From Hydrocarboniphaga daqingensis (GTDB lineage: Bacteria; Pseudomonadota; Gammaproteobacteria; Nevskiales; Nevskiaceae), in the NCBI RefSeq assembly GCF_900129825.1, contig NZ_FQWZ01000003.1, positions 364,353-428,352 of the forward strand: a stretch of 64,000 bases of DNA, in the 5' to 3' direction. The notes under the pieces are model-generated. The model was not told where the DNA came from, made no database searches, and saw only the letters and a list, made by a program, of their open reading frames with translations. Shown here one piece after another: positions 9,749 through 20,200 of this stretch (within the stretch, counting starts at the first letter, position 1; every line of letters starts with the position of its first letter). The position numbers were made by a program, and so were the translations under genes.

Positions 9749-11302
9749 ATGTCCCGATCGTTGCTCAAATCCACCAGCATCGTCAGTGGCCTGACGCTGG
9801 CATCGCGGGTGCTCGGGCTGGTCCGCGAGATCACGCTGGCTCGCGCCTTCGGGGCAGGGCCGATGCTCGACGCGTTCTTCATCGCGCTGATGCTGCCCAA
9901 TCTCGGCCGCCGAATTTTCGCCGAGGGCGCGTTCTCTCAGGCCTTTGTCCCGGTGTTTACCGAGACCCGCACGCAGCAACCGCACGCCGACGTGCGCGAC
10001 CTGACGGCCGTGGTCGCTGGTACCTTGGGCGTCGCGCTGAGTGTGGTCACGCTGATCGGCTGCCTGGCCGCGCCGCTGATGGTCTGGGCGTTCGCCCCCG
10101 GCTTTCGTGACGACCCGGCCCAGGCGGCGCTGGGCGCCGACCTGCTGCGCTGGACCTTTCCGTACCTGATGTTCATCTCGCTGACGTCGATGGCCGGCAG
10201 CATCTTGAACAGTTACGGGCAATTCGCGGTGCCAGCCGCGGCGCCGGTGATCCTGAACCTGTGCATCATCGCCTCGGCGTGGATATCCGCCGATTCGGTG
10301 ATGGTGCTGGCGTATGCGGTGTTCGCCGCCGGCGTGCTGCAGTTGTTATCGCAGCTGCCTTGGCTGATGAGGCTGCGTCTGTTGCCGGCGCCGCGATTTG
10401 CGCCGCGAGACCCCCGCGTCCGACGCATCCTGCGCTTGATGCTGCCGGTGGTGATCGGCTCGTCGGTGGCGCAAGTCAGCCTGCTGCTCAACACCAGCCT
10501 GGCGACGCTGGTCGAAGACGGCGCCGTCAGCTGGCTGAACTTCGGCAGCCGGCTGATGGAATTCCCGACCGGCATCTTCGCGATCGCGGTGGGCACCGTG
10601 ATCCTGCCGGCGCTGTCGTCCCGGCATACCGAGCAGGCGCCCGAGCAGTTTTCGGACACGCTGGATTGGGGCTTGCGGACGATGTTGCTGCTGGGACTGC
10701 CGTCAGCGGTCGGCCTGATCACGCTCGGCGGGCCGCTGACGGCGACGATCTTCGGCCACGGCCGTTTCGGCGCTCACGACATCCAGATGACGACCTGGGT
10801 GGTCTGGGCCTATGGCGCCGGCTTCATGGGCTTTGCACTGGTCAAGGTGCTGGTGCCGGGGTTCTATGCACGCCAGGAAACGCGCTTGCCGGTGCGCTAC
10901 GCGACGATCGGACTGATTGCCGGCATGACGATGAGCTTGCTCAGCTTTGCCGCCGTGCGCGGGCTCGGCATGCCCGGCGCGCATGTCGCGCTGGCGTTGT
11001 CGACGTCGCTGACGGCCTGGGTCAATACCGTGCTGCTGTATCGCCGGCTGCGCCGCGACGGCATCTACCGGCCGGGTCCGGGCTGGGCGGGCTTTGCGCT
11101 GCAATTGCTGATCGCCAACGGGCTGATGGCGGTGGTCGCACTGGCCGGCGCCGGTGATCTGAACGACTGGATCGCGATGGATGCGCTACACCGCGCCGGT
11201 CGCCTGGGCGTGGTGATCGCGGCCTGCGGCCTTGCATACTCGGCGGCGCTGCTGGCGATGGGCCTGCGTCCGCGGCATTTGCTGATGCGCCGGGCGCGTT
11301 GA
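9749..11302 (+). CDS. murJ: lipid II flippase MurJ (MviN)
   Basis: 517 residues of polytopic membrane protein from the MOP exporter superfamily, usual MurJ length with about 14 predicted membrane segments. It starts MSRSLLKSTSIVSGLTLASR, then VLGLVREITLARAFGAG (the conserved RxxGxxRe region). It flips lipid II across the inner membrane for peptidoglycan synthesis. It is divergent from rpsT and followed by ribF after a 54-base gap, the rpsT-murJ-ribF-ileS-lspA-ispH order of many gammaproteobacteria. Confidence 0.96.
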   Translation: MSRSLLKSTSIVSGLTLASRVLGLVREITLARAFGAGPMLDAFFIALMLPNLGRRIFAEGAFSQAFVPVFTETRTQQPHADVRDLTAVVAGTLGVALSVVTLIGCLAAPLMVWAFAPGFRDDPAQAALGADLLRWTFPYLMFISLTSMAGSILNSYGQFAVPAAAPVILNLCIIASAWISADSVMVLAYAVFAAGVLQLLSQLPWLMRLRLLPAPRFAPRDPRVRRILRLMLPVVIGSSVAQVSLLLNTSLATLVEDGAVSWLNFGSRLMEFPTGIFAIAVGTVILPALSSRHTEQAPEQFSDTLDWGLRTMLLLGLPSAVGLITLGGPLTATIFGHGRFGAHDIQMTTWVVWAYGAGFMGFALVKVLVPGFYARQETRLPVRYATIGLIAGMTMSLLSFAAVRGLGMPGAHVALALSTSLTAWVNTVLLYRRLRRDGIYRPGPGWAGFALQLLIANGLMAVVALAGAGDLNDWIAMDALHRAGRLGVVIAACGLAYSAALLAMGLRPRHLLMRRAR

Positions 11303-11312
11303 GCGCAGCGCG

Positions 11313-11318
11313 TATAAT
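11313..11318 (+). promoter_or_regulatory. -10 box upstream of ribF
   Basis: A perfect TATAAT 39 bases before the ribF ATG, with no convincing -35 partner. It may give ribF-ileS-lspA-ispH an additional promoter inside the murJ unit. Confidence 0.35.
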
Positions 11319-11356
11319 TGGGGCTTCCCCCTTCGCCAATGCCAAAAGTGCCACGC

Positions 11357-12313
11357 ATGGAGCTGATCCGCGGTCTGCAGAACCTGCGCGCGCAGCATCG
11401 CGGCTGCGTGCTGACGATCGGTAACTTCGACGGCATGCACCGCGGTCACCAGGCTCTGGTGCAGCGCACGCTGCAGATCGCCGGCCGGCTCGGCTTGCCC
11501 GCGGCGGCGATGACGTTCGAGCCCACGCCGCGTGAATACTTCCGCCGCGCCGACGCGCCGCCGCGCGTGCAGACGCTGCGCAGCAAGCTCGATTCGCTGG
11601 CGCATAGCGGTCTGCAGCGTGTCGTCATCGCGCGTTTCTCCCAGGCGCTGTCGACGATGTCGGCCGAGACCTTCGTCGACGACCTGCTGGTGCGCCAACT
11701 CGGCGTTGCCGCCGTCGTTGTCGGCCACGACTTTCGCTACGGCCGCCAGCGCAGCGGCGACGAAGCGCATTTGCGGGCGGCAGCCGCAGCGCATGGATTC
11801 GAGCTGAGCATCGTCGACAAGGTCTGCGTCGGCGACTTGCGCTGCAGCTCGACGGCGCTGCGCGAAGCACTGGCCGTGCCCGATCTGCCCCGCGTCGGCG
11901 ACTTGCTCGGCCGGCCCTACACGGTGCTGGGGCGCGTGCGTCGCGGCTTGCAGCTCGGCCGCCAGCTCGGCATGCCGACCGCCAACATTGATCTGGTCCG
12001 TCCGCTGGCCGTGCGCCAGGGCGTCTACGCGGTGCGTGCGCGCATCGACGGCGGCCCGGCCTGGGATGGCGTCGCCAGCCTCGGCATACGCCCGACGATC
12101 GGCATCACCCGCTGCTTGCTCGAAACCCATCTGTTCGGCCAGCCCGGCGACATCTACGGGCGCCAGCTCGAAGTCGAGTTCGTGGCCTGGCTGCGTCCGG
12201 AGCTGAAGTTCGCCTCGCTGGACGAGTTGTCCGCGCGGATGCAGCAGGACGCCGACGACGCGCGAGGCATCCTCGCGCGCAACCCGCAACAAAACCCAAG
12301 TGCAACGACGTGA
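11357..12313 (+). CDS. ribF: bifunctional riboflavin kinase / FAD synthetase
   Basis: 318 residues from the ATG at 11357, chosen because MELIRGLQNL matches the conserved family start (a TTG at 11318 would add 13 non-conserved residues). The N-terminal nucleotidyltransferase domain has IGNFDGMHRGHQAL. The C-terminal flavokinase domain has LGRPYTVLGRVRRG and GMPTANID. It makes FMN and then FAD from riboflavin. Its TGA overlaps the GTG start of ileS by four bases. Confidence 0.95.
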   Translation: MELIRGLQNLRAQHRGCVLTIGNFDGMHRGHQALVQRTLQIAGRLGLPAAAMTFEPTPREYFRRADAPPRVQTLRSKLDSLAHSGLQRVVIARFSQALSTMSAETFVDDLLVRQLGVAAVVVGHDFRYGRQRSGDEAHLRAAAAAHGFELSIVDKVCVGDLRCSSTALREALAVPDLPRVGDLLGRPYTVLGRVRRGLQLGRQLGMPTANIDLVRPLAVRQGVYAVRARIDGGPAWDGVASLGIRPTIGITRCLLETHLFGQPGDIYGRQLEVEFVAWLRPELKFASLDELSARMQQDADDARGILARNPQQNPSATT

Positions 12314-15192
12314 ACGACGCCAAGCCCGAAACCGCCCGTGACGCTGCCAGCGATCTCGGCAACGACTACAAGAGCACGGTCAATCTGCCGCAAACGGCGT
12401 TTCCGATGCAGGCCAATCTGGCCAAGCGCGAGCCCGAATGGCTGGCGCGCTGGCAGGCAGGCGACTTGTACGCGCAGGTGATGGCGGCGACCGCTGGCGG
12501 CACGCTGTATCACTTCGTCGACGGCCCGCCGTATGCCAACGGCGATATTCACATCGGCCACGCCGTCAACAAGGTGCTCAAGGACATCGTCGTCAAGAGT
12601 GCGCGCCTCGACGGCCACCACGCGGCGTTCGTGCCGGGCTGGGACTGCCATGGCCTGCCGATCGAACTGCAGGTGGAAAAGAAGTTCGGCAAGGTTGGCG
12701 AAAAGCTCGACGCCGCTGCCTTTCGAGCCGAATGCCGCAAGTACGCGCTCGAACAAGTCGAGCGTCAGCGCGTCGACTTCCAGCGCTTGGGCATCCTCGC
12801 CGACTGGCACAAGCCGTATCTGACGATGCAGCCGGCCTACGAGGCCGAGCAGCTGCGCGTGCTGGCGCGCATCGCCGACAACGGCCATCTGGTGCGCGGC
12901 TTCAAGCCGGTGCACTGGTGTCTGGACTGCGGGTCGTCGCTGGCCGAAGCCGAAGTCGAATATCAGGACAAGCAGTCGTCGGCGATCGACGTCGGCTTTG
13001 TTGCCGACGACAACGCAGCGCTGGCCACCGTGTTCGGCGTGGCGATCGACGAGCCGGTGCGTCTGGTGATCTGGACGACCACGCCGTGGACGCTGCCGGC
13101 GAATCAGGCCATCGCGCTGAACGCCGACCTGGATTACGCACTGGTGCGTTTCGAGTACGCCGGCCTGCTGGTGCTGGCCGCCGACCTGGTCGACAGCGTG
13201 GCGCAGCGTTACCAGCAGAGCGCGGCCGTCGTGGCCACGGCCAAAGGCCAAGCGCTGCGCGACGCGGGCGTGACCGCTCGCCATCCGCTCAAACCCATCA
13301 GCGTGCCGGTGATTCTCGGCGAGCACGTGACCACCGAGGCCGGTACGGGCCTGGTGCATACCGCACCGGCGCATGGTGTCGACGACTATCTGGTCGGCAA
13401 GGCCTATGGGCTGCCGGTGGCCAGCCCGCTGATGTCGTCCGGCAAGTTTCAGGACGACGAGCCGGCCGTCGGTGGCCAACACGTGCGCAAGGCCGAAGAG
13501 CCGATCCTGGCCGCGCTGCGCGATGCCGGCGCGCTGGTGCATCAAGCGACGATCACGCACAGCTACCCGCATTGCTGGCGCCACAAGTCGCCGCTGATTT
13601 TCCGCGCGACGCCGCAGTGGTTCGTGTCGATGGACCAAGCCGGCCTGCGCGACGCGGCGCTGGAGGCGATCGATGCCACGCGCTGGATCCCCGGCTGGGG
13701 TCGCGAACGCATCCGCGGCATGATCGCCGAGCGTCCCGACTGGTGTATCTCGCGCCAGCGCACCTGGGGCGTGCCCTTGGCGCTGTTCGTTCACAAGGCC
13801 ACGCAGGCGCCGCATCCGCGTACCGGTGACTTGCTGCGTGCGGTGGCCGATGCCGTCGAAGCACGCGGGCTCGAAGCCTGGTTCGGTTCGTCGGTGTCTG
13901 ATTGGCTGCCGCAAGCCGAAGCGGCCGATTACGACCGGTGCCCGGACACGCTCGATGTCTGGTTCGACTCGGGCAGCGCCCACCAGTGCACGTTCGTCTC
14001 GACCAACCCGGCGGCGCTCGACGCGCAAGGCCTGGCGCCGATCGCCGACATGTATCTGGAAGGCTCGGACCAGCATCGCGGCTGGTTCCATTCCTCGCTG
14101 CTCACCTGCGTGGCAATGCGCGGTCGTACGCCGTACAAGGCGGTGCTGACGCACGGCTTCACGGTCGACGAGCAGGGCCGCAAGATGAGCAAGTCGCTCG
14201 GCAACGTCGTGGCGCCGCAGCAGGTGACCAAGACGCTGGGCGCCGACGTGCTGCGTCTGTGGGTCAGCGCCAGCGACTACAGCGGCGAGATCGCGATCAG
14301 CGACAACCTGCTCAAGCGCATGGCCGATGCGTATCGCCGCATCCGCAACACGGCGCGCTATCTGCTCGGCAACCTCGACGGCTTCGATCCGGCTCATGAT
14401 GCGGTGCCGCCGGCGCAGATGCTGCTGATCGACCGCTGGGCCGTCGCCCAAGCCGCGCAGTTGCAAGACGAGATCCGCCAGGCCTACGCCGATGCGCAGT
14501 TCCATCTGGTCTACCAGAAGCTGCACAACTACTGCGTAACCGACCTCGGCGGCCTGTATCTGGACGTGCTGAAGGACCGGCTTTACACCAGCGCGCCCAA
14601 GAGCCTGGCGCGGCGCAGCGCGCAGACCGCGCTGCTGCATATCGCCGAGGCGATGGTGCGCTGGATCGCGCCGGTGCTGTCGTTCACCGCCGACGAGATC
14701 TGGCAGCTGCTGCCGGGCGATCGCAGCGCCAGCGTGTTCGCGCAGCGCTGGTACGCGTTGCCGTCGATTGATCTGGCCGCCGATGGCGTTGACTGGGCGT
14801 TGCTGGTGTCGAGCCGCGAAGCGGTGAAGAAGACGCTCGAAGAATTGCGCGCGGTCGGCACGATTGGCTCGGGCTTGAACGCCGTCGTCACGTTGTACGC
14901 CGAGCCGAATCTGGCGGCCGCGCTCGGCACGCCGGGCGATGAGCTGCGCTTCTGGTTCATCACCTCGGGCGCACGTTTGTCGCCACTGGCGGCCAAGCCG
15001 GCCGAAGCGCGCGAGCACACGCTGTCCAGTGGCGAAAACCTGTGGGTCTATGCGGAAGCCTCGCCGTATCCGAAGTGTGAGCGCTGCTGGCACCAAGTGG
15101 CCGACGTCGGAACCGACGCGGCACACCCCGGTCTGTGCGGTCGCTGCCACACCAACATCGATGGCGCCGGTGAAATCCGCCGCGTGATCTAA
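12310..15192 (+). CDS. ileS: isoleucyl-tRNA synthetase
   Basis: 960 residues, class I synthetase. The HIGH motif is at residues 81-84 (PPYANGDIHIGHAVNK) and KMSKSLGN at about 625. The editing domain (CP1) lies between, with WTTTPWTLPANQAI. A C-terminal zinc finger CERCWHQ...CGRC is near 922-943, typical of the bacterial eubacterial-type enzyme. The GTG start overlaps the ribF stop, so translation is probably coupled. Nothing suggests a mupirocin-resistant variant. Confidence 0.97.
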   Translation: MNDAKPETARDAASDLGNDYKSTVNLPQTAFPMQANLAKREPEWLARWQAGDLYAQVMAATAGGTLYHFVDGPPYANGDIHIGHAVNKVLKDIVVKSARLDGHHAAFVPGWDCHGLPIELQVEKKFGKVGEKLDAAAFRAECRKYALEQVERQRVDFQRLGILADWHKPYLTMQPAYEAEQLRVLARIADNGHLVRGFKPVHWCLDCGSSLAEAEVEYQDKQSSAIDVGFVADDNAALATVFGVAIDEPVRLVIWTTTPWTLPANQAIALNADLDYALVRFEYAGLLVLAADLVDSVAQRYQQSAAVVATAKGQALRDAGVTARHPLKPISVPVILGEHVTTEAGTGLVHTAPAHGVDDYLVGKAYGLPVASPLMSSGKFQDDEPAVGGQHVRKAEEPILAALRDAGALVHQATITHSYPHCWRHKSPLIFRATPQWFVSMDQAGLRDAALEAIDATRWIPGWGRERIRGMIAERPDWCISRQRTWGVPLALFVHKATQAPHPRTGDLLRAVADAVEARGLEAWFGSSVSDWLPQAEAADYDRCPDTLDVWFDSGSAHQCTFVSTNPAALDAQGLAPIADMYLEGSDQHRGWFHSSLLTCVAMRGRTPYKAVLTHGFTVDEQGRKMSKSLGNVVAPQQVTKTLGADVLRLWVSASDYSGEIAISDNLLKRMADAYRRIRNTARYLLGNLDGFDPAHDAVPPAQMLLIDRWAVAQAAQLQDEIRQAYADAQFHLVYQKLHNYCVTDLGGLYLDVLKDRLYTSAPKSLARRSAQTALLHIAEAMVRWIAPVLSFTADEIWQLLPGDRSASVFAQRWYALPSIDLAADGVDWALLVSSREAVKKTLEELRAVGTIGSGLNAVVTLYAEPNLAAALGTPGDELRFWFITSGARLSPLAAKPAEAREHTLSSGENLWVYAEASPYPKCERCWHQVADVGTDAAHPGLCGRCHTNIDGAGEIRRVI

Positions 15193-15230
15193 CGCCGGCT
15201 GCCAAGCCGGCCCGGTACCAGGAGTTGTCC

Positions 15231-15731
15231 GTGTCGATGAGTTCGTTCCGCAACGTGCATTGGCTATGGCTCACCGCCGTGGTGATGCTGGTTGATCAGG
15301 TCACCAAGCAGCTGGTGGTCAAGCACATGGCCCTGTTCGAAACGGTGCCACTGATGCCGCACTTGAACCTGACCAGCTTGCGAAATACCGGAGCAGCGTT
15401 TTCGATGTTCAGCGACTCGTCGCCGATCGTGTTCGTGCTGATCGGCGTGGCCGTCAGCATCGGCATCCTGATGTGGATGCGGCGCAATCCGCAGGGTCAG
15501 ACGCGGGTGGCCATCGCGCTGGCCTTGATCATGGGTGGCGCGCTCGGCAATGTGATCGACCGCGTTACGCGCGGCCACGTCGTCGACTTCGTCGACTTCT
15601 ACTGGGGCACCTGGCACTTTGCGGCGTTCAACGTCGCCGATGCGGCGATCAGCATCGGCGCCGCGCTGATGGTGCTCGACTCGCTGATCGAAAGCCTGCG
15701 CAGCTCCTCTGCGCCCAAAGCCGGAGCCTGA
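15231..15731 (+). CDS. lspA: lipoprotein signal peptidase (signal peptidase II)
   Basis: About 166 residues with four membrane helices. Catalytic-region motifs NTGAAFS and [20 protein letters not shown] carry the two active-site aspartates. It cleaves diacylglyceryl prolipoproteins at the lipobox. I use the GTG at 15231, six bases after GGAG (15221-15224); an ATG at 15237 is the alternative. It sits between ileS and ispH as is usual. Confidence 0.95.
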   Translation: MSMSSFRNVHWLWLTAVVMLVDQVTKQLVVKHMALFETVPLMPHLNLTSLRNTGAAFSMFSDSSPIVFVLIGVAVSIGILMWMRRNPQGQTRVAIALALIMGGALGNVIDRVTRGHVVDFVDFYWGTWHFAAFNVADAAISIGAALMVLDSLIESLRSSSAPKAGA

Positions 15732-15736
15732 TCGAT

Positions 15737-16729
15737 ATGGACATCCTGCTGGCCAATCCGCGCGGGTTCTGCGCGGGTGTTGATCGCGCGATCGAAATCG
15801 TCGAGCGCGCACTCGAACTGCTCGGCGCGCCGATCTACGTGCGCCACGAAGTCGTGCACAACCGCTTCGTCGTCGATGGCCTGCGCGAGAAGGGTGCCGT
15901 GTTCGTCGACGAAGTCGACCAGGTCCCCGAAGGCGCGGTCTGCATCTTCTCGGCGCATGGCGTGCCGCAGTCGGTGCGCGACGATGCAGCGCGGCGCAAG
16001 CTGACCGTGTTCGACGCGACCTGCCCGCTGGTGACCAAGGTGCACATCGAGGTCAAGAGCTACTCTCGCGAAGGCCGCGAAGTGGTGCTGATCGGGCACG
16101 CCGGCCACCCCGAAGTCGAGGGCACGATGGGGCAGTTTGACGAAAGCTACGGCGGCCACATCTATCTGGTCGAAACCCCCGACGACGTGCAGAAGCTGTC
16201 GGTGCCACGGCCGGACCATATCGCGTATGTCACGCAGACCACGCTGTCGATGGACGACACCGCCCGCGTGATCGATGCGCTGCGCCAGCGTTTTCCGATG
16301 ATTAGCGGGCCGCGCAAAGACGACATCTGCTACGCCACGCAGAACCGCCAGGACTCGGTCAAAGAGCTGTCGTCTCAGTGTGACGTTTTGCTGGTGGTGG
16401 GCTCCCGCAACAGCTCCAACTCCAACCGTCTGCGCGAGCTGGCCGAGAGTCGCGGCACCCCGGCTTACTTGATCGACGGGCCCGAGGACATCCAGCCGCA
16501 ATGGCTCGACGCCAAACCGCGCGTCGGTGTCACCGCGGGCGCCAGCGCGCCCGAGATTCTGGTCGAGCAGGTGGTGATGCGGCTCAAGCAGCTCGGCGGT
16601 CAGCTGTCGACGGCACGCGAGCTGCCGGGCCGCGCCGAGCACATCGTGTTTTCGCTGCCGCCGGCTCTGCGTCGAGCCACGTCGGTCCGCAACGCCAGCA
16701 TCGACTCATCCAGCGACACCGCGGACTGA
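15737..16729 (+). CDS. ispH: 4-hydroxy-3-methylbut-2-enyl diphosphate reductase
   Basis: 330 residues from ATG 15737, starting [19 protein letters not shown]. Three conserved cysteines that hold the iron-sulfur cluster are visible: GFCAGV near residue 12, ATCPLV near 96 and ICYATQNRQ near 197. It is the last step of the MEP isoprenoid pathway, giving IPP and DMAPP, which feed ispB nearby. The start is five bases after the lspA stop. A strong hairpin follows. Confidence 0.96.
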   Translation: MDILLANPRGFCAGVDRAIEIVERALELLGAPIYVRHEVVHNRFVVDGLREKGAVFVDEVDQVPEGAVCIFSAHGVPQSVRDDAARRKLTVFDATCPLVTKVHIEVKSYSREGREVVLIGHAGHPEVEGTMGQFDESYGGHIYLVETPDDVQKLSVPRPDHIAYVTQTTLSMDDTARVIDALRQRFPMISGPRKDDICYATQNRQDSVKELSSQCDVLLVVGSRNSSNSNRLRELAESRGTPAYLIDGPEDIQPQWLDAKPRVGVTAGASAPEILVEQVVMRLKQLGGQLSTARELPGRAEHIVFSLPPALRRATSVRNASIDSSSDTAD

Positions 16730-16738
16730 GTCACAGCG

Positions 16739-16777
16739 GCCAGATGTGGCGCCGATGCGATCGGCGCCACATCTGGC
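16739..16777. terminator. long perfect hairpin between convergent ispH and pilE
   Basis: An 18-bp perfect inverted repeat (GCCAGATGTGGCGCCGAT and its complement) around a GCG loop, lying exactly between two convergent genes. It lacks a T-run on either side, so it may be an unusual bidirectional terminator or transcript-protecting hairpin. Confidence 0.6.
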
Positions 16778-16786
16778 GCGAACCGG

Positions 16787-17272
16787 TCAGCGCGACCAGC
16801 AATCGGCCGGCGTGCTCGCCGACGTCAGTCGTATGCCGGTCGACGTCATGCACAGCGAGCTGCAGCTGTCGGACGCCTGGTTGCCCACCGGAGTGGCGAT
16901 CAGCGTATAGCTGGTGCTGCCGACCGAGCCCGTTGCCGGACAGGTCGACGTATTGTGAGCGGCCATGCTCAGCGAATAGATCGTCGTGTTGCCTTGAGCG
17001 GACGTCATCGTGCTGTCGCGCGACAGAAAGCCGTTGGCGTTGATGTCGCTGAGGCTACTGGCGTAGGCCTTTCGGTCGACGAAATAGGTTTCCTGGCGTG
17101 CTGCCAGATCGACCAGCGCGGCTTTGGCCACCGCGCGGTTCGCGCGCATCGTGTACGTGCGGTACGTCGGCAGCGCGATCGCCGTCAGCAGGCCGACGAT
17201 GCTCACGGCCACGATCAACTCGACCAGCGTGAATCCGCGCTGGCGGTTCGGTTGTCTGGCTGCGCTGGTCAT
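16787..17272 (-). CDS. pilE: type IV pilus minor pilin PilE
   Basis: 161 residues with a class III prepilin signal: short basic leader ending QRG, then FTLVELIVAVSIVGLLTAIALP with Glu at +5. Length, the C-terminal cysteines (CPATG, SCSSLC, DCW) and its place directly after pilY1 indicate PilE of the minor pilin complex rather than the major pilin. Its ATG overlaps the pilY1 stop by four bases. Minor pilins prime pilus assembly and carry PilY1 at the tip. Confidence 0.9.
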   Translation of the reverse strand: MTSAARQPNRQRGFTLVELIVAVSIVGLLTAIALPTYRTYTMRANRAVAKAALVDLAARQETYFVDRKAYASSLSDINANGFLSRDSTMTSAQGNTTIYSLSMAAHNTSTCPATGSVGSTSYTLIATPVGNQASDSCSSLCMTSTGIRLTSASTPADCWSR

Positions 17273-20200
17273 GGTGCGGTCTCCTCATCACTGCGACGTT
17301 CGCGCCAGTAGATCGTATATCGCGGCGTCGACTCGATCTTCTGCGTGCTGGTGTTGACGGCCAGTGCATCGGCCGTCAGCGCGTTGAACTCGCCGGGCAG
17401 GCCCGGCGTCGCCGTCGCCTGACTACGCTGCGTGCCGTCGCCGTCGTTGATGAAGCTGGCGACGGTAGGCCGCGAATTGGTCAGCGACACGCCATAGATC
17501 CGGTTCGTGCCCTCGCTCGGCGTGCAAGTGACCGTGCTGGTGCTGGGTGGCGTGTACGTGCTGAAGAACGTCGTGCCCGATGCGCTCAACGGCTGCGAGA
17601 ACGTCTTTTCGCCGCTGCCGGTCAGCTGGATGCGCCAGCCGGTGCCCAGGTCCAGTGTCGAGCCGCAGCTGGTGCTGCCCGAGGCGCAGGTCGTCGTCAG
17701 ATCGACGAAGTCGGTCTGGCCCTTCAGCGTGCTGTCACTGGTGATGACCTCGCTGGCCGTCCGGTTGCTGACGACGCGGAAATCCCGGTACGAGTACAGG
17801 AAGTTTTGCGTGGCCGTGTTCAACGGATCTTCGCGGTCACCGGAGCCGATCGTGATCACGTCGTAATTGCCGGTGTTACTGCGCAGCGGCGCAAAGTCCG
17901 GCGCTTGGAAGAAGCGCCGGTCGTTGGCGACATTGCTGTTGCGGTGGCGGCCCAGACTCGCCAGCGGCGTCAGCACCCAAGCGCTGCGATCGGCGGCGGG
18001 GAAGTCGGCGCGCCACAAACGGCCACCGGTGTCGCCGACGTAGAGCCGGTCGATCAAGCCGTCGCCGTCGGTATCGATAATGTTGACGTCCGACGGGATG
18101 CTGTCGAGCAACAGCGGATGCTGGAACGCGCGCGTACTGCTGTTGTACGGCGTGCTGCTGCTGAACGTACCCTGCCGCGCTTTCCAGATCAGGTCGCCGG
18201 TCTGCGCATCGACGATGTAGATCGCGTTGCCGACCGTATCGTCGGTGCCCACGCGGTTGTCGCTGCCACGGTTCAAGTCCTTGCCGACCTTGCTGCTGCC
18301 GCTGACGCCGCCGTTGTAGCCGCCGGCGAACACGACGACGGAGCGCGTGGTCGTCGTGCCGCTGTCGGTGACCCGCATCCGCCCGATCTGCGGGTTGCTG
18401 AACGTCATCCCCAACTCGCTGAAAAATCCCGAGGTACCGCTGATCAAGCCGGTGCTGCGATACAAGCCGTCGGGTCCGATGCGCCACAGCAGCGACGGTG
18501 CGTCCGGGTTGGTCAGATTCATGCCGTAGTAGTAACGGCCACTCCGACGCAGACCGAAGTACATCCAGGCCCGGTCGTTGCTGTTGCTCGATTCGATCTT
18601 GCCGTCGGCAGGACCGCCGCTGCTGTTGCGATCCTGCAGCAACACGGCTGGCGCGCCATCGACGCCGTAGGGCAGTGCGCTGCCTGCGGTGTTTTCGCGC
18701 AGCGTGTTCTGCTGTGACATCAGTACGCGTGGCATGAAGCCCCAGGTTTCAACGCCGTCGCTGTTGCGCACCATTCGCAGCAGGCCGTCGTTGGCGCCGT
18801 AGACGACGCGGATGTCGGGACTCGTCGTCGTGGCCGTGCCGCGAGCGCCGTAGTTGATCGCCACCGGCCGCGAATGCAGCACGGCACCGTGCATCCAGCT
18901 ACGAGCCGTGACGCCGGTGACGGTGTCGCCGCTACCGAGCGGTGCTGCTGCGCTGCCGACGTCGAAGCCGCGTGCGTACAGCAGCAGTTCGCGCCGCCGC
19001 TTGTCGTCGGCTGTTGTGGTGCCGGTTACGCCGAGATCGGTCGCCAGTTCGTCGCGCACCGTTTGGGTGTCGGCGTCCAGCCCCGCCAACGCAAAGCTGC
19101 CGCTGGCGATCTTGTCGTAGTACAACGTTCGCTTGCCGTCGCTATTGACGCGGCCGGGATTGCCACCGCCGCCGAACTGGTAGCCCGGGATGTTCTGTCC
19201 GGCGCCACCGAGCGTCACGCTGCGGCCGTCGCGCGTGGACGTGCCGAGCTGGCTGCTGGTTGTCCAGAAGCTCAGCGCCGTGGGTTTGATGCGCCCGTCG
19301 GTGTCGATCGCCAGCGTGCTGTTGGCATCGTAGTACTGGTAGTTGCCACTGCTGTCGGCGGCGACGCGCAGCCGCTTGAGGTTGCCGTTCCAGCGCGGCT
19401 TTTGCAGCGTGTCGGGTTTGAACAAGCCGAAGAACGATTCGGGTCGGACGGCGCTGGGCGTGGTCAGATCCACCGTCAGACTCGGCGTCAGCAGCGAGGC
19501 GTCGATGTCGATCACCGGCTTGAGCAGCGAGGCGGTGGACTTGCCGAGATTCAGCAAGCCTAGCGAGTTGGCATACGTCAGCAACGTGGCGCCGGCATTG
19601 CCCAGTGTCGTGGTGCTGGTCAGCAGGTTCTGAATCAGGAAGTACGAGCGCATATTCACTTGGCGCCCGTTGATGTCGGTGACGCCGACATCGGCGGCTT
19701 GTCGTACGACATCGGCCAGCGTGATCGCGCCGCTGGGCAGCGCCGGCCAGATGCTGCGCAGCCGCGCATCGGACTCACTGTCGCGGATGTTGTTGGTCAA
19801 CATCAGATTGAGAATGTTGGCGGTCGAGCATTCGAGTGCCGGCTTCCGATAGTTGCCGTTGGACAGCTCGATCGACGTGTCCCGCGTGATCAGGCCGGTC
19901 AGGCCGTCCCAGCGTGCCAGCGGTGCATTGAACACTTCCTTGCCGGCCAGGAATTGCGCCAGTTCGGCATAGACTTCCTTGCCTTGGTACGGCGGCAGCA
20001 GACTCGCTGGCGTGGTCAATGCGGTGCCGGCGATCGCCGTCGTTGCATTGAGCAGGTTGGTGGGACTCAGCGCATTGGTCAGCAGATTGCTGACCAGCGA
20101 CACCATCGAGTTGACCGAGCCGACGTCGACCAACTGGGTGAAGCCGGCGATCATATAAGCGCCGTTGCTGCAGCCCGAAGTACTGCGCCGAGTACCGGGT

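Noticed and set aside
12154-15150. A 998-codon open frame antisense to ileS
   Set aside because: It is the mirror of a highly conserved synthetase gene in GC-rich DNA. The product is Arg/Gln/His-rich with no domain, and open antisense frames are expected at this base composition.
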